From contig CACXUM010000002.1 of assembly GCA_902770835.1 (NCBI GenBank), positions 1 through 64,000 of the forward strand: 64,000 bases of DNA. Reading direction: 5' to 3'. The stretch is from an uncultured Bacteroidia bacterium. GTDB lineage: Bacteria > Bacteroidota > Bacteroidia > Bacteroidales > F082. Every line of letters starts with the position of its first letter. Position 1 is the first letter of the stretch. Below the pieces are notes generated by a model, which did not search any database, had not been told where the DNA came from, and saw only the letters and a program-made list of their open reading frames with translations. A program made the position numbers and the translations under genes. Below, in pieces: positions 7,170 through 19,997 of this stretch.

Positions 7170-7682
7170 GTGTTGGTGGGTGTGCGGCTGCCACGGTGTG
7201 ACAGCCCTACAGTTATGGGGTTGTAGGGCTGTCGCAATGCGGCAACCGCATTTTGGCAGATGTGCGTTTGTTTATCGGCAGGGGTTTGTTTGTTTTTTGT
7301 TGGCAGGGGTTTGTTTATCGGCAGGGGTTGCATTTCATTTCACCCCTGCCTACTATCCTACGTCACTCCGTGACTTTGTTTGGCACGCGATGGGAACCCC
7401 GAAGGGGGTGGCAGCAAAGCAGGCAGGCGGTGTGAACCCCTGCCGGTGATGCGGTGCGTAACCTTGCCCCAAAAAACGGTGTGTAACGCCATCGACAATG
7501 CATTTGCGGGGACGCAAATGACGACAATGTAATGTCCATTTGCGGGGACGTAAATGACGACAAGGTCGTGTCCATTTGCGGGGACGTAAATGACGACAAA
7601 GAAAAATTCGTTTAATTCGCATAATTCGCCGTTGTTTATCCTTCGCCGCAGGGGGTGCATTGCATTTCACCCCTGCCGATCC
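7170..7682. repeat. Repeat-rich intergenic spacer with 36-base tandem repeats
   Basis: No credible gene. It holds several GGCAGGGGTTTG units (7270-7350), then three copies of CATTTGCG-GGGA-CGYAAATG at 7501-7520, 7537-7556 and 7573-7592. They are exactly 36 bases apart and separated by ACGACAAnGT-type sequence. After them comes AATTCGTTTAATTCGCATAATTCG and a CACCCCTGCC end. The section 7484-7680 matches 2690-2870, which has only one copy of the palindrome. Confidence 0.8.
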
Positions 7683-7736
7683 ATAAAAAGACGAAGGCCA
7701 TCGCTCCACAATGCTCGGAGCAGATGGCCTTCTTTC
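7683..7736 (-). terminator. Terminator of the M13 peptidase gene
   Basis: On the minus strand GAAGGCCATC-T-GCTCC pairs with GGAGC-G-ATGGCCTTC around a nine-base loop and is followed by TCTTTTTA. It lies 28 bases after the stop codon. Confidence 0.75.
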
Positions 7737-7763
7737 ATTAATGATTTACAGGCAACATTCGGA

Positions 7764-9809
7764 TTACCAAATCGCAGCGCGTTCCTCAGGAGCGATATAC
7801 ATCTTGCTTTCGGCCGGTATGTCGAAAGCCTCATAGAAGTGCGGCATCGAGCCGAGGGTGCGGTTGACGCGGGCTTCGGCGGGCGAGTGTACGTCGGTGA
7901 CAACTTGGCGCTCAAGGTACTTGTCGCGGGAGTTGTTGCGCCAGATGGTGCCGTAGCTGATGAAGAAACGCTGTGCGGGCGTGAAGCCGTCGATGCTCTG
8001 GTTGGCCTTGGCCTCGTCGGTCATTTGGTAGGCATCCCAGGCTACATTCAGGCCACCGAGGTCGGCGATGTTCTCGCCAAGGGTCAGCTGGCCATTGATT
8101 TGGTAGCCTCGCACTTGGAATTCGTCGAACAACTTGGCCAATTGTGCGGTGCGCTCGTTGAACTTCTTGGAATCTTCCTCGGTCCACCAGTTGTTGAGGT
8201 TGCCTTTTTCGTCGTACTTGCAGCCTTGGTCGTCGAAGCCGTGGGTCATTTCGTGGCCAATCACCACGCCAATGCCGCCGTAGTTGATGGCATCGTCAGC
8301 ATCCATATTGAAGAAAGGCGGTTGCAGGATGGCGGCGGGGAACACGATTTCGTTCATCTCGGGGCTGTAGTAGGCGTTGACGGTTTGAGGCGTCATGAAC
8401 CATTCGTCCTTGTCGACAGGCTTGCCGATTTTGGCCATGTCTCTCTCATTTTCAAAGCGGATGGCGCGGTGTACATTCTCGAAATACGACTCCGGCGTGA
8501 CTTCATACTTGCTGTAATCCTTCCACTTGTCGGGATAGCCGATTTTCACGTTGAAGGCGTCGAGTTTGACGAGGGCTTTGGCTTTGGTGTCTTCGCTCAT
8601 CCATTCAAGGTTCTTGATGCGCTCGCCCAACGCCACACGCAGGTTGCCGACGAGTTCCAACATTCTGGCTTTGGCCTCGGCGGGGAAGTGCTTCTCCACA
8701 TAGAGTTGGCCGACGGCCTCACCCAAGCAGCCTGAGGTTGCGTCAAGCACGCGGCGCCAACGGGGTTGCTGCACTTCCTGGCCATAAAGGTAGTTGCCGT
8801 AGAAGTTGAAGTTCTCGTTGTCTAAGTCGCTGCTGAGCATGGAAGCACTGCCGTGGATGACCTTCCAGCGCAAGTAGTCCTTGAGGGTTTCGAGGTCGGT
8901 TTTGCTGATGATTTTGCCCAAAGCGGCAATGTAATCGGGCATACCCACGTTGAGGCTTTCGATCGTCGGGGCGCCGGCATTCTTGAAATAGGTGTTCCAA
9001 TCGAAGTTGGGCGTGGATTTCTGCAATTCGACCAAAGTCCTCATGTTGTAGGTCTTGTCGGGGTCGCGGCGTTCCACGCGGCTCATCGAGTTTTTGGCCA
9101 TCTCGGTTTCGAGGGCGAGGATGCGCTTGGCTTTGTCGGCAGCGGCATCGGGGGCAGTGCCTGTGAGTTCAAACATCTTGGCGACGTGCTCCACATACTT
9201 GTCGCGCATTTCTTGCGTCTCTTCCTTCAGGTAGTCGTCGCGGTCGGTGAGGCTCAGCCCGCCTTGGTAGAGGTGCATGATGACCATTTCGGCATTCTTG
9301 GGGTCGGAACTGCCGCCAGCTCCAAAGAAACCTCCAATGCCGTCGCTGTGGAGCTTGCCCATCAGCACGGCCAATTGTGCCTTGTCGTTCAGGTTGTCGA
9401 TCATCTCGAAATAAGGCTTCAACTCGCTGTAACCGCGCTCGTTGATGGCCACGGTGTCCATACCAGCGTTGTAGAAGTCGCGGATTTTCTGTGCCACGCT
9501 GCCTTGGGCGGCATTGGCGTCTTGCGACACTTCGTCAATAATCTCTTGAATGAGGATTTCATTGCGTTGGTCGATTTCGGTGAAAGCCCCGAAGGTGGAA
9601 TACTCTTCCGGAATCGGGTTGTTCTTCATCCAATTGTTGTTGCAATAGCGGAAAAAGTCGTCCGCAGGATTGATGCTGGTGTCCATGTTGCCCAATTCGA
9701 TGGCTGGAACAACTTCTTTCTTGGGTTCTTGTGTTTCGACTGCCTTTTCTCCGCAGCCCGTTGCCACTGTTGTCAAGATCATCATGGCGATAACGTTTCT
9801 TTTTTTCAT
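7764..9809 (-). CDS. M13 family zinc metallopeptidase lipoprotein (PepO/neprilysin-like)
   Basis: A secreted, lipid-anchored endopeptidase expected to cut oligopeptides in the periplasm or at the surface. The 681-residue product has a lipoprotein signal (MKKRNVIAMMI, then ATGCGEK), the M13 N-terminal domain, and a catalytic domain with HEMTH near residue 519 and the third zinc ligand in ENIADLGG near residue 578. It ends RAAIW, close to the usual M13 terminus. I take ATG at 9809; an upstream in-frame ATG at 9839 would put ten polar residues before the signal peptide. The gene is monocistronic with its own terminator. Nothing essential appears to be missing. Confidence 0.93.
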   Translation of the reverse strand: MKKRNVIAMMILTTVATGCGEKAVETQEPKKEVVPAIELGNMDTSINPADDFFRYCNNNWMKNNPIPEEYSTFGAFTEIDQRNEILIQEIIDEVSQDANAAQGSVAQKIRDFYNAGMDTVAINERGYSELKPYFEMIDNLNDKAQLAVLMGKLHSDGIGGFFGAGGSSDPKNAEMVIMHLYQGGLSLTDRDDYLKEETQEMRDKYVEHVAKMFELTGTAPDAAADKAKRILALETEMAKNSMSRVERRDPDKTYNMRTLVELQKSTPNFDWNTYFKNAGAPTIESLNVGMPDYIAALGKIISKTDLETLKDYLRWKVIHGSASMLSSDLDNENFNFYGNYLYGQEVQQPRWRRVLDATSGCLGEAVGQLYVEKHFPAEAKARMLELVGNLRVALGERIKNLEWMSEDTKAKALVKLDAFNVKIGYPDKWKDYSKYEVTPESYFENVHRAIRFENERDMAKIGKPVDKDEWFMTPQTVNAYYSPEMNEIVFPAAILQPPFFNMDADDAINYGGIGVVIGHEMTHGFDDQGCKYDEKGNLNNWWTEEDSKKFNERTAQLAKLFDEFQVRGYQINGQLTLGENIADLGGLNVAWDAYQMTDEAKANQSIDGFTPAQRFFISYGTIWRNNSRDKYLERQVVTDVHSPAEARVNRTLGSMPHFYEAFDIPAESKMYIAPEERAAIW

Positions 9810-9879
9810 TATTTGATTATTTAAAGATTTGAAATTCAAAGATTTATAATTTCAAGATTTAACATTCCACATTCCGCAT

Positions 9880-10908
9880 TTACAAATCTCCCTCCAACTT
9901 TAACTCCGTTTGCAAAGTCCGCAAATAAGGCCGTTCCTCCACCATTTTCTCGAACTTGTCCTTGTCGGTGTAGGCCTCGATTTCGGCGGGGCGTTCCATC
10001 TTGATTAGTTGCAATTTGAACTGATTATTATGCAAAACATTTTTCAAGTGAGTTTTCAAAGAGTTCATGGCCTCGGCATCTTGTTCAAAAAGAGGATTGT
10101 CTACATTGAATTGGATTTCATTTCCGTTTGCTTTGGGAATATACTTGCCCATTGCTGCCGTAAAAGCAGGATACTCCTTTCTGTTTTTGTCGATGAATTC
10201 ATTCCACGCCGCAGATAGATTTTCTTGGGTAAAGGTTTTGTCCCAAGTTTCCTCCTTTTCCTCGGCCTTTTGTTCGGCTTGCTGCATGGCTTTGTTGACG
10301 CTAATGCCGCTGGTGGTGCCTCGTGGCCTTACTATGGGCTGGGCAGGAGCAGCGGACGTTGAGCCTGTCGAAACGGGAGCGGTTGATTGTTGAACTGTTG
10401 ATTGTTGAACTGTTGAATTGTTTGATGGCTGTGGGGTTGTTGTTTGGATAGGGTTGGGATTGTGGGTGGGCGGCAACGGGGCATGCCCCGTTGTCATAGT
10501 TGGTGTTGGGGCAGACATATGAGTCTGCCCAACTCCCTGTGAAACAGGTTGTTGTGCGGGCTTGTTCTGCGCCACCTGAACGGGTTGCGCCTGCGCCGTC
10601 GGCATGGTCAAAGCCTGACTGCACAAGGCACACATTTTTAATAATGCAATCTCCAAATGCAGCCGTTTGTTGTTCGCGGCGCGGTAGTCAATGTCGCATT
10701 GGTTGTTGATTTCCAAGGCTTTAATCAGGAAGGGCAGGGGACAGGCTTGCGCTTGCGCCAAATATTTTTGTTTCAACTGCTCGCTGACTTCCAAAAGCTG
10801 CACCGTCACCGCATCCTTGCACACCATCAGGCTCCGCAAATGGTTGCCCATGCCGCTCACAAAATGCTGTGGCTCAAATCCTTTGCTGATGATGTCGTTC
10901 AAAATCAA
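9880..10908 (-). CDS. dnaX: DNA polymerase III gamma/tau, C-terminal fragment
   Basis: The domain III to tau-specific part of DnaX. It opens with ILNDIISKGFEPQHF and HLRSLMVCKD, the helical collar region, then a long Pro/Gln/Ser/Thr-rich linker (about residues 115-205) and a C-terminal alpha-beta domain for polymerase contact. It has no proper start (TTG at 10908); in-frame residues GHTSDIL just upstream show that it continues the gene at 10905-11675 in another frame. The linker contains a perfect 20-base palindrome (10474-10493), an inverted repeat GTTGGGGCAGAC..GTCTGCCCAAC (10504-10533) and a 15-base tandem repeat (10382-10426), all read as protein. Confidence 0.8.
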   Translation of the reverse strand: MILNDIISKGFEPQHFVSGMGNHLRSLMVCKDAVTVQLLEVSEQLKQKYLAQAQACPLPFLIKALEINNQCDIDYRAANNKRLHLEIALLKMCALCSQALTMPTAQAQPVQVAQNKPAQQPVSQGVGQTHMSAPTPTMTTGHAPLPPTHNPNPIQTTTPQPSNNSTVQQSTVQQSTAPVSTGSTSAAPAQPIVRPRGTTSGISVNKAMQQAEQKAEEKEETWDKTFTQENLSAAWNEFIDKNRKEYPAFTAAMGKYIPKANGNEIQFNVDNPLFEQDAEAMNSLKTHLKNVLHNNQFKLQLIKMERPAEIEAYTDKDKFEKMVEERPYLRTLQTELKLEGDL

Positions 10909-11675
10909 GAGGATGTCGCTCGTGTGGCCTTGCAGTCCAGAACGTTCAGGTTGTCAATGACATCCTTGTAGGTGATGTTTTTTCCGCTGAAACTCACCAT
11001 TTGGTCAAAAATGGAAAGCGCGTCACGCAAGGCACCGTCGGCTTTTTGCGCGATGATGTTCAGGGCTTCAGGCTCGGCGTTCACGCCTTCGCTTTGGGCG
11101 ACAAAAGCCAAATGCTTGGCAATATCATCCACCGTAATCCGTTTGAAGTCAAAGATTTGGCAGCGTGATAGGATGGTAGGGATGATTTTGTGCTTCTCCG
11201 TCGTGGCCAAGATGAATTTGGCATACGCGGGCGGCTCTTCCAAGGTTTTTAGGAAGGCATTGAAAGCCGCCGCCGAAAGCATGTGAACCTCGTCGATGAT
11301 ATAGACTTTGTATTGACCGATTTGTGGCGGAATCCTCACTTGGTCGACCAAACTGCGGATGTCCTCGACGGAGTTATTTGACGCAGCGTCAAGCTCGTAG
11401 ATGTTGAACGAGGCGTTGTTGTTGAAGGCGCGGCACGATTCGCACTCGTTGCAGGCCTCCATGTTCTCGGTGGGATTCAGGCAGTTGATGGTCTTGGCCA
11501 TGATGCGGGCGCATGTGGTCTTGCCCACGCCTCGCGGACCGCAAAATAGGAAGGCTTGCGCCAAAGTGTTGTTGCGGATGGCGTTTTTCAAGGTGTTGGT
11601 GATGGAGCCTTGACCCACAACGGTGTCGAAGGTCATCGGCCTGTATTTTCTTGCGGATACGACGAAATTCTCCAT
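10905..11675 (-). CDS. dnaX: DNA polymerase III gamma/tau, N-terminal ATPase fragment
   Basis: The clamp-loader motor subunit that loads the sliding clamp at the replication fork. The start MENFVVSARKYRP at 11675 is the family's usual N-terminus. Walker A is GPRGVGKT (residues 46-53), the four-Cys zinc site lies within residues 55-85, followed by IIDEVHMLS and the sensor-1 segment LATTEKHKIIPTILSRCQIF. The frame breaks just after VIDNLNVLD: about 13 residues expected in Bacteroidota DnaX (a YDYYF-type segment) are missing and reading runs into CKATRATSS and a stop. The data fit a deletion of about 34 bases near 10935-10945. Since dnaX is essential, a sequence or assembly error must be considered. 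Confidence 0.85.
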   Translation of the reverse strand: MENFVVSARKYRPMTFDTVVGQGSITNTLKNAIRNNTLAQAFLFCGPRGVGKTTCARIMAKTINCLNPTENMEACNECESCRAFNNNASFNIYELDAASNNSVEDIRSLVDQVRIPPQIGQYKVYIIDEVHMLSAAAFNAFLKTLEEPPAYAKFILATTEKHKIIPTILSRCQIFDFKRITVDDIAKHLAFVAQSEGVNAEPEALNIIAQKADGALRDALSIFDQMVSFSGKNITYKDVIDNLNVLDCKATRATSS

Positions 11676-11700
11676 TTTTTCGGGTACTTTATCAAATCGA

Positions 11701-11708
11701 CAAAAATA
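11701..11708 (-). promoter_or_regulatory. Promoter -7 box of dnaX
   Basis: On the minus strand this reads TATTTTTG, with TTG (11731-11733) 22 bases upstream as a possible -33 element. It lies 26 bases before the dnaX start at 11675. Confidence 0.55.
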
Positions 11709-11770
11709 CGACTTTTCGGCTTTGCTTGAACAAATTTCGTCGATTTTGTCGTAGGCATTGAAATTCCTTT

Positions 11771-11778
11771 TATTTTTG
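11771..11778 (+). promoter_or_regulatory. Promoter -7 box of the deacetylase gene, possibly leaderless
   Basis: TATTTTTG is a perfect -7 box ending only six bases before the ATG at 11784. Transcription would start at or next to the start codon. A TTTG at 11745-11748 could serve as -33 element. Confidence 0.5.
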
Positions 11779-11783
11779 TGCCT

Positions 11784-13094
11784 ATGAAAATGCTGGTTTT
11801 TGTACCGAAAATCACGGGGCGCGTGATGTATGTCTTCGACCTGACACTCAGGCAGTTGCTTGGCCTTGATTTCGACCTGACCGCCGACATCGACAAGTTC
11901 AAGGCTTTCGACGGGCCGAAACTGCATTACGGCATGGAACGTATTGGCGATGAGCCTTTTATCAAGGCTTTCGATTTGCTTTTCGAGCGTCATGTCCACG
12001 AGCAGTCGTTTGGCACGGTTGAGTTTGAGGGTACGATTGCGCCTTACGCAGTTCTCGACAACGGCAATCTGCTGCCTTTCGATGTGTTTGCGGCCTCGTT
12101 TTTCTTGGTTTCGCGCTATGAGGAATATCTTTCGCAGGAGCGCGACCAATACGGGCGTTTCCGCGCCGAGTCGACGTGGATGTTTAAGAATGGGATGCTT
12201 CAGAAACCTTTGGTCAATATTTGGGTTAAGTCATTGGGAATCAAGTTGAAATCCATCTATCCCGACTTGCCAGTAAAGCAGCCGAAATTCACTTTCATCC
12301 CGACTTACGACATCGATGCGGCTTGGGCTTACAAACACAAGGGCATCTATCGCACGGTGGGCGGGTTCCTCAAGGATTTGGCGGCTGGCGACATGGAACG
12401 AATCAAGGAACGCCATCAGGTTTTGAGAGGCAAGCGAAAAGACCCTTTCGACTCCTTCGATTTCCAGTTTGAGTTGCAGAAAGCGTTCAAACTCAAGCCG
12501 ATATACTTCATCCTCTGCGGCGAATATGACACCAACGACAAGAACATTTCCATCCGCAAGCCGAGTTTCCAAGCCTTGATCAAGCGGTTGGGCGACTATG
12601 CCGATGTGGGCATCCATCCTTCGTTTTCGTCCTATCTCGACATTGACAAGATGCAGCGCGAAATCGACAATCTTTCGGAGGTGCTGCACCGCCCGCTGAC
12701 CAAGAGCCGACAGCATTTTCTGAGGATGAATCTGCCGCGCAGTTACCAGAAACTCATTGAGTTGGACATCAGCGACGACTATACAATGGGTTTTGCATCG
12801 CAAGTCGGATTTCGTGCGGGCATTGCCGACACTTTCCGTTTTTATGACCTTGAAAACGACATGGTTACCAACTTGCGCGTGCATCCTTTCGCTATCATGG
12901 ACGGCACCATGCGCGACTATCTCAACCTCGATGTGGAGGCCTCGCTCCGATTGGCCAAACAACTCGTCGACGAGGTGAAGGCTGTGGGAGGCACTTTTAT
13001 CTATCTCACTCATAATGAAACCCTTGGCGGCGAAAAGCGTTGGGCCGGTTGGCCTGAAATGTACCGCCATTTACTTGAATATATCACACTATGA
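11784..13094 (+). CDS. Polysaccharide deacetylase family protein
   Basis: A NodB-type carbohydrate esterase domain protein of 436 residues without signal peptide, so probably cytoplasmic. The N-terminal 150 residues match the DUF7033-type extension seen in Bacteroidota. The deacetylase core starts at about residue 170 with the metal-site motif FIPTYDIDAAW and continues with DVGIHPSFSS. The C-terminal part includes FIYLTHNETLG. I prefer ATG 11784 over GTG 11778 because the -7 box ends at 11778. Its stop overlaps the next gene by four bases, so the two should act together. The substrate is not evident; cell-envelope glycan modification is the usual role. Confidence 0.8.
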   Translation: MKMLVFVPKITGRVMYVFDLTLRQLLGLDFDLTADIDKFKAFDGPKLHYGMERIGDEPFIKAFDLLFERHVHEQSFGTVEFEGTIAPYAVLDNGNLLPFDVFAASFFLVSRYEEYLSQERDQYGRFRAESTWMFKNGMLQKPLVNIWVKSLGIKLKSIYPDLPVKQPKFTFIPTYDIDAAWAYKHKGIYRTVGGFLKDLAAGDMERIKERHQVLRGKRKDPFDSFDFQFELQKAFKLKPIYFILCGEYDTNDKNISIRKPSFQALIKRLGDYADVGIHPSFSSYLDIDKMQREIDNLSEVLHRPLTKSRQHFLRMNLPRSYQKLIELDISDDYTMGFASQVGFRAGIADTFRFYDLENDMVTNLRVHPFAIMDGTMRDYLNLDVEASLRLAKQLVDEVKAVGGTFIYLTHNETLGGEKRWAGWPEMYRHLLEYITL

Positions 13095-14020
13095 TTCAAT
13101 ATCTTACACATAACCAAATCGACAAGAAAAAATGGGATGCCACCATTACCGAATGTGGCAACATCTACGCTTATTCATGGTATCTTGACATGGTTCATCC
13201 CCATTGGGAAGCCTTGATTGAGGATGATTATCAGGCAGTTATGCCGATTACAGGCGGAAAGAAATTCGGCGTGAACTATCTTTACCAGCCCTATTTCGTG
13301 CAGCAGTTGGGTGTGTTCTCGAAGCATCCTTTGACGCAAGAAAAAACAGAATCTTTCCTGAAAGCGATTCCCTCAAAGTATCGATTTGCTGAGATTCGCC
13401 TGAACGAAAGCAACACTTTCGATAAGGAAGTTCAGGGCATTGAATATCATAGAAATGTGTTGCTCGACTTGAATCAGGATTATGAGTCCATCCGAGCCAA
13501 CTATCATCAGAACACGAAGCGAAATTTGGCCAAGGCGGAAAGCAACAATCTGCAATTGGTGACCACGGTGATTCCCTATCATGTGGTGGCCTTGTTCACC
13601 GACAATCGCGGGGCCTTGCTCGACAAATGGGGCGATGCCGAATACGCACGACTGACGGCCTTGGGCAAGGTGGCTGTGCAGCGCAATTCCGCTTTCATCC
13701 TCGGCGTGACAGAAAAAGGCGTTGGGCTACTCCTCTGTGCTGCCATTTTCATGAAAACCGCCAACCGCATCACATTCCTTTTTTCGGGCCTACGACAAGA
13801 AGGCAAAGACCGTCAGGCCATGACTTATCTTTTGGATCAAGTCATCCAACAAAATGCAGGTCAGCCGATTACCTTCGATTTTGAAGGCTCTGACGATGAG
13901 AATCTTGCGCGTTTCTACCTCGGTTTTGGCGGCAATGAGGTAAAATACCCGTCCTACACATTCAATCGGCTTTCGCCCGTGGGAAAGGCAGTTTTGAAGG
14001 TTTGGAAGGGGAGGAAATAA
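13091..14020 (+). CDS. GNAT/FemAB-like acyltransferase
   Basis: A 309-residue soluble protein with the double-GNAT arrangement of FemAB or BioF2-type acyltransferases. Visible features include YRFAEIRLNES and YHRNVLLDL in the first half, NYHQNTKRNLAKAE, and a second-half core with AFILGVTEKGVGLLLCAAIF, then ITFLFSGL, then FDFEGSDDENLARFYLGFGG; the last is typical of this family. Its ATG overlaps the stop of the polysaccharide deacetylase (ATGA), so both are translated from one mRNA and may modify the same envelope product. The acyl donor and acceptor cannot be told from the sequence. Confidence 0.75.
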   Translation: MIQYLTHNQIDKKKWDATITECGNIYAYSWYLDMVHPHWEALIEDDYQAVMPITGGKKFGVNYLYQPYFVQQLGVFSKHPLTQEKTESFLKAIPSKYRFAEIRLNESNTFDKEVQGIEYHRNVLLDLNQDYESIRANYHQNTKRNLAKAESNNLQLVTTVIPYHVVALFTDNRGALLDKWGDAEYARLTALGKVAVQRNSAFILGVTEKGVGLLLCAAIFMKTANRITFLFSGLRQEGKDRQAMTYLLDQVIQQNAGQPITFDFEGSDDENLARFYLGFGGNEVKYPSYTFNRLSPVGKAVLKVWKGRK

Positions 14021-14027
14021 GGCAGTT

Positions 14028-18480
<4,453 letters not shown>

Positions 18481-18481
18481 A

Positions 18482-19900
18482 TTATTCAGCGTGTTTATAA
18501 CCTTTCACTTTGTCCCAGTCGCCGCGAGTAAAGTCGGGCATTTGCACGGGCATTCCGCCGTTTTCGATGCTGGCGGCAGTCAGTTCGCCGAGGCACGACC
18601 ATTCGGCGGCATCGTAAACGTCTTGGTCGAGCGGCAGGCCGTGTTGCAAGCAATAAATCAGGCGGTAGTCCATCACGAAGTCCATGCCGCCGTGGCCTCC
18701 CACTTCCTTGGCCTTTTCCTCGATTTCAACCGCGATGGGGTGGAGGTAGTCCTTCATAATCTTGTCGCGCACTTCGGCAGGCACAAAGCCGTGCGGATTG
18801 AGTTTCGTGCCTTCAGGCAAAAAACCGGCGGGGAATTTGTCATCTAACACCGTGAAGCCTTCCACAGGGTATTTGTTGGCAAAGCCTTCAGTTCCAGTAA
18901 GTTGGTAAAGGCGATTGTAAGGCCTGTAAGTGTAGACATTATGCTCGATGAGCAGGGTCTTGCCCTTTTCTGTTTGAATCATTGTGGTCGTCATGTCGCC
19001 GTTGGCGAAGTCGTCCACCCCCATCATCTCCTTGGCGATTTTCTTGCCGTTGTAGGACGGCGTGCTCATGCAGACCAAGGTCTTCATGCGGTCGCCACGG
19101 TGGATGTTAAACGCTTGACAGAGAGGTCCCAAGCCGTGGGTGGGATAAACGTCGCCAGCGTGGTTTTGGTTGAACTCCAAACGCCAATTGGCGTAGTATT
19201 CGTGCCAAAAAGGCTCAAGGTTGTGGATGTAGGCACCTTCGCCGTGGATGAGTTCGCCGAACATGCCTTGTTGCGCCATGTTAAGCGCGGTCAGTTCGAA
19301 AAAGTCGTAGCAGCAGTTTTCGAGCATCATGCAATGGCGTTGGGTTTGTTCGGCCACGTCCACGAGTTGCCAGCACTCCTCAATCGAGGTGGCGGCAGGC
19401 ACTTCCACGGCCACATGTTTGCCGTGCTGCATGGCGTAGACAGCCATCGGGACATGGTTTTTCCAGTCGGTGCAGATGTAGACGAGGTCGATGTCGTCGC
19501 GCTCGCAAAGTTCCTTCCAGCCTTCGTTGCCCGTGTAGGCGGCTGCACGCGGCAGGCCTTTGGCTTCCAAAATCTTGGTTTGTACGGCTTCCACGCGGTC
19601 AGGCTCGATGTCGCACAAAGCGTTGACGGTCACTCCGTCGATGTAGGTCATTCTGTCGACGGCATCGGGGCCGCGCATACCGAGGCCGATGAAGCCGAGG
19701 CGGACATTCTCAATAGGGTCGACGGTGAACTGAAGCACAGATTTCTGTCCTTCAATGCGTTGCGGTTCGTCGAAAACAATGGTGTGGTCGATGATGCGGT
19801 AATTGCCCTTGCGGACTTCGGTTTCCTTTTTCTCGCCGCATGAAGTGGCGAAGGCCAACAAAATGAGGCCGATGATGAGGTGTAAAAACTTGTTTTTCAT
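18482..19900 (-). CDS. GH109 alpha-N-acetylgalactosaminidase, Gfo/Idh/MocA fold lipoprotein
   Basis: NAD-dependent glycosidase of family GH109, which removes terminal alpha-GalNAc (for example blood-group A or mucin epitopes). The 472 residues start with a lipoprotein signal (LLAFATSCGEKK). The Rossmann domain has GFIGLGMRGPDAVDR (about residues 69-83), followed by YICTDWKNHVPMA, VAVEVPAATS and MMLENCCYDFFE, all typical of GH109 as opposed to soluble dehydrogenases of the same fold. The GGHGGMDFVMDYRLIYCL segment near residue 400 fits too. It is divergent from a kinase homologue at 19998 that would phosphorylate the freed N-acetylhexosamine, and co-transcribed with a thioesterase. A plain oxidoreductase is the alternative. 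Confidence 0.85.
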   Translation of the reverse strand: MKNKFLHLIIGLILLAFATSCGEKKETEVRKGNYRIIDHTIVFDEPQRIEGQKSVLQFTVDPIENVRLGFIGLGMRGPDAVDRMTYIDGVTVNALCDIEPDRVEAVQTKILEAKGLPRAAAYTGNEGWKELCERDDIDLVYICTDWKNHVPMAVYAMQHGKHVAVEVPAATSIEECWQLVDVAEQTQRHCMMLENCCYDFFELTALNMAQQGMFGELIHGEGAYIHNLEPFWHEYYANWRLEFNQNHAGDVYPTHGLGPLCQAFNIHRGDRMKTLVCMSTPSYNGKKIAKEMMGVDDFANGDMTTTMIQTEKGKTLLIEHNVYTYRPYNRLYQLTGTEGFANKYPVEGFTVLDDKFPAGFLPEGTKLNPHGFVPAEVRDKIMKDYLHPIAVEIEEKAKEVGGHGGMDFVMDYRLIYCLQHGLPLDQDVYDAAEWSCLGELTAASIENGGMPVQMPDFTRGDWDKVKGYKHAE

Positions 19901-19922
19901 AGAGTGAGTATTAATTTGCGGA

Positions 19923-19930
19923 CAAAATTA
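19923..19930 (-). promoter_or_regulatory. Promoter -7 box of the GH109 gene
   Basis: Reads TAATTTTG on the minus strand, 22 bases before the start codon, with TTG at 19953-19955 as a possible -33 element. It shares a 97-base divergent region with the kinase promoter. Confidence 0.5.
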
Positions 19931-19973
19931 GGAAAATATATTTCGACGCAGTCAAATATCGGTACAAAATTCC

Positions 19974-19981
19974 TATTTTCG
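19974..19981 (+). promoter_or_regulatory. Candidate -7 box of the kinase gene
   Basis: TATTTTCG differs from TAnnTTTG by one base and lies 16 bases before the start codon at 19998. Confidence 0.4.
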
Positions 19982-19997
19982 CAAAAATTTTATCCTT

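Noticed and set aside
7501..7592. CRISPR-like array (three repeats at a 36-base pitch)
   Set aside because: The units are contiguous tandem repeats with similar, not unique, sequence between the palindromes, and there are no cas genes nearby.
7590..8735. Long plus-strand open frame of 381 codons
   Set aside because: It is antisense to the M13 peptidase gene and has no recognisable domain; the peptidase motifs are clear on the other strand. Similar antisense frames at 30229, 18902, 8853 and 50718 were rejected for the same reason.
9880..11675. Programmed frameshift in dnaX as in E. coli
   Set aside because: There is no A-AAA-AAG slippery site at the break, and about 13 residues are missing, which a frameshift alone cannot explain.
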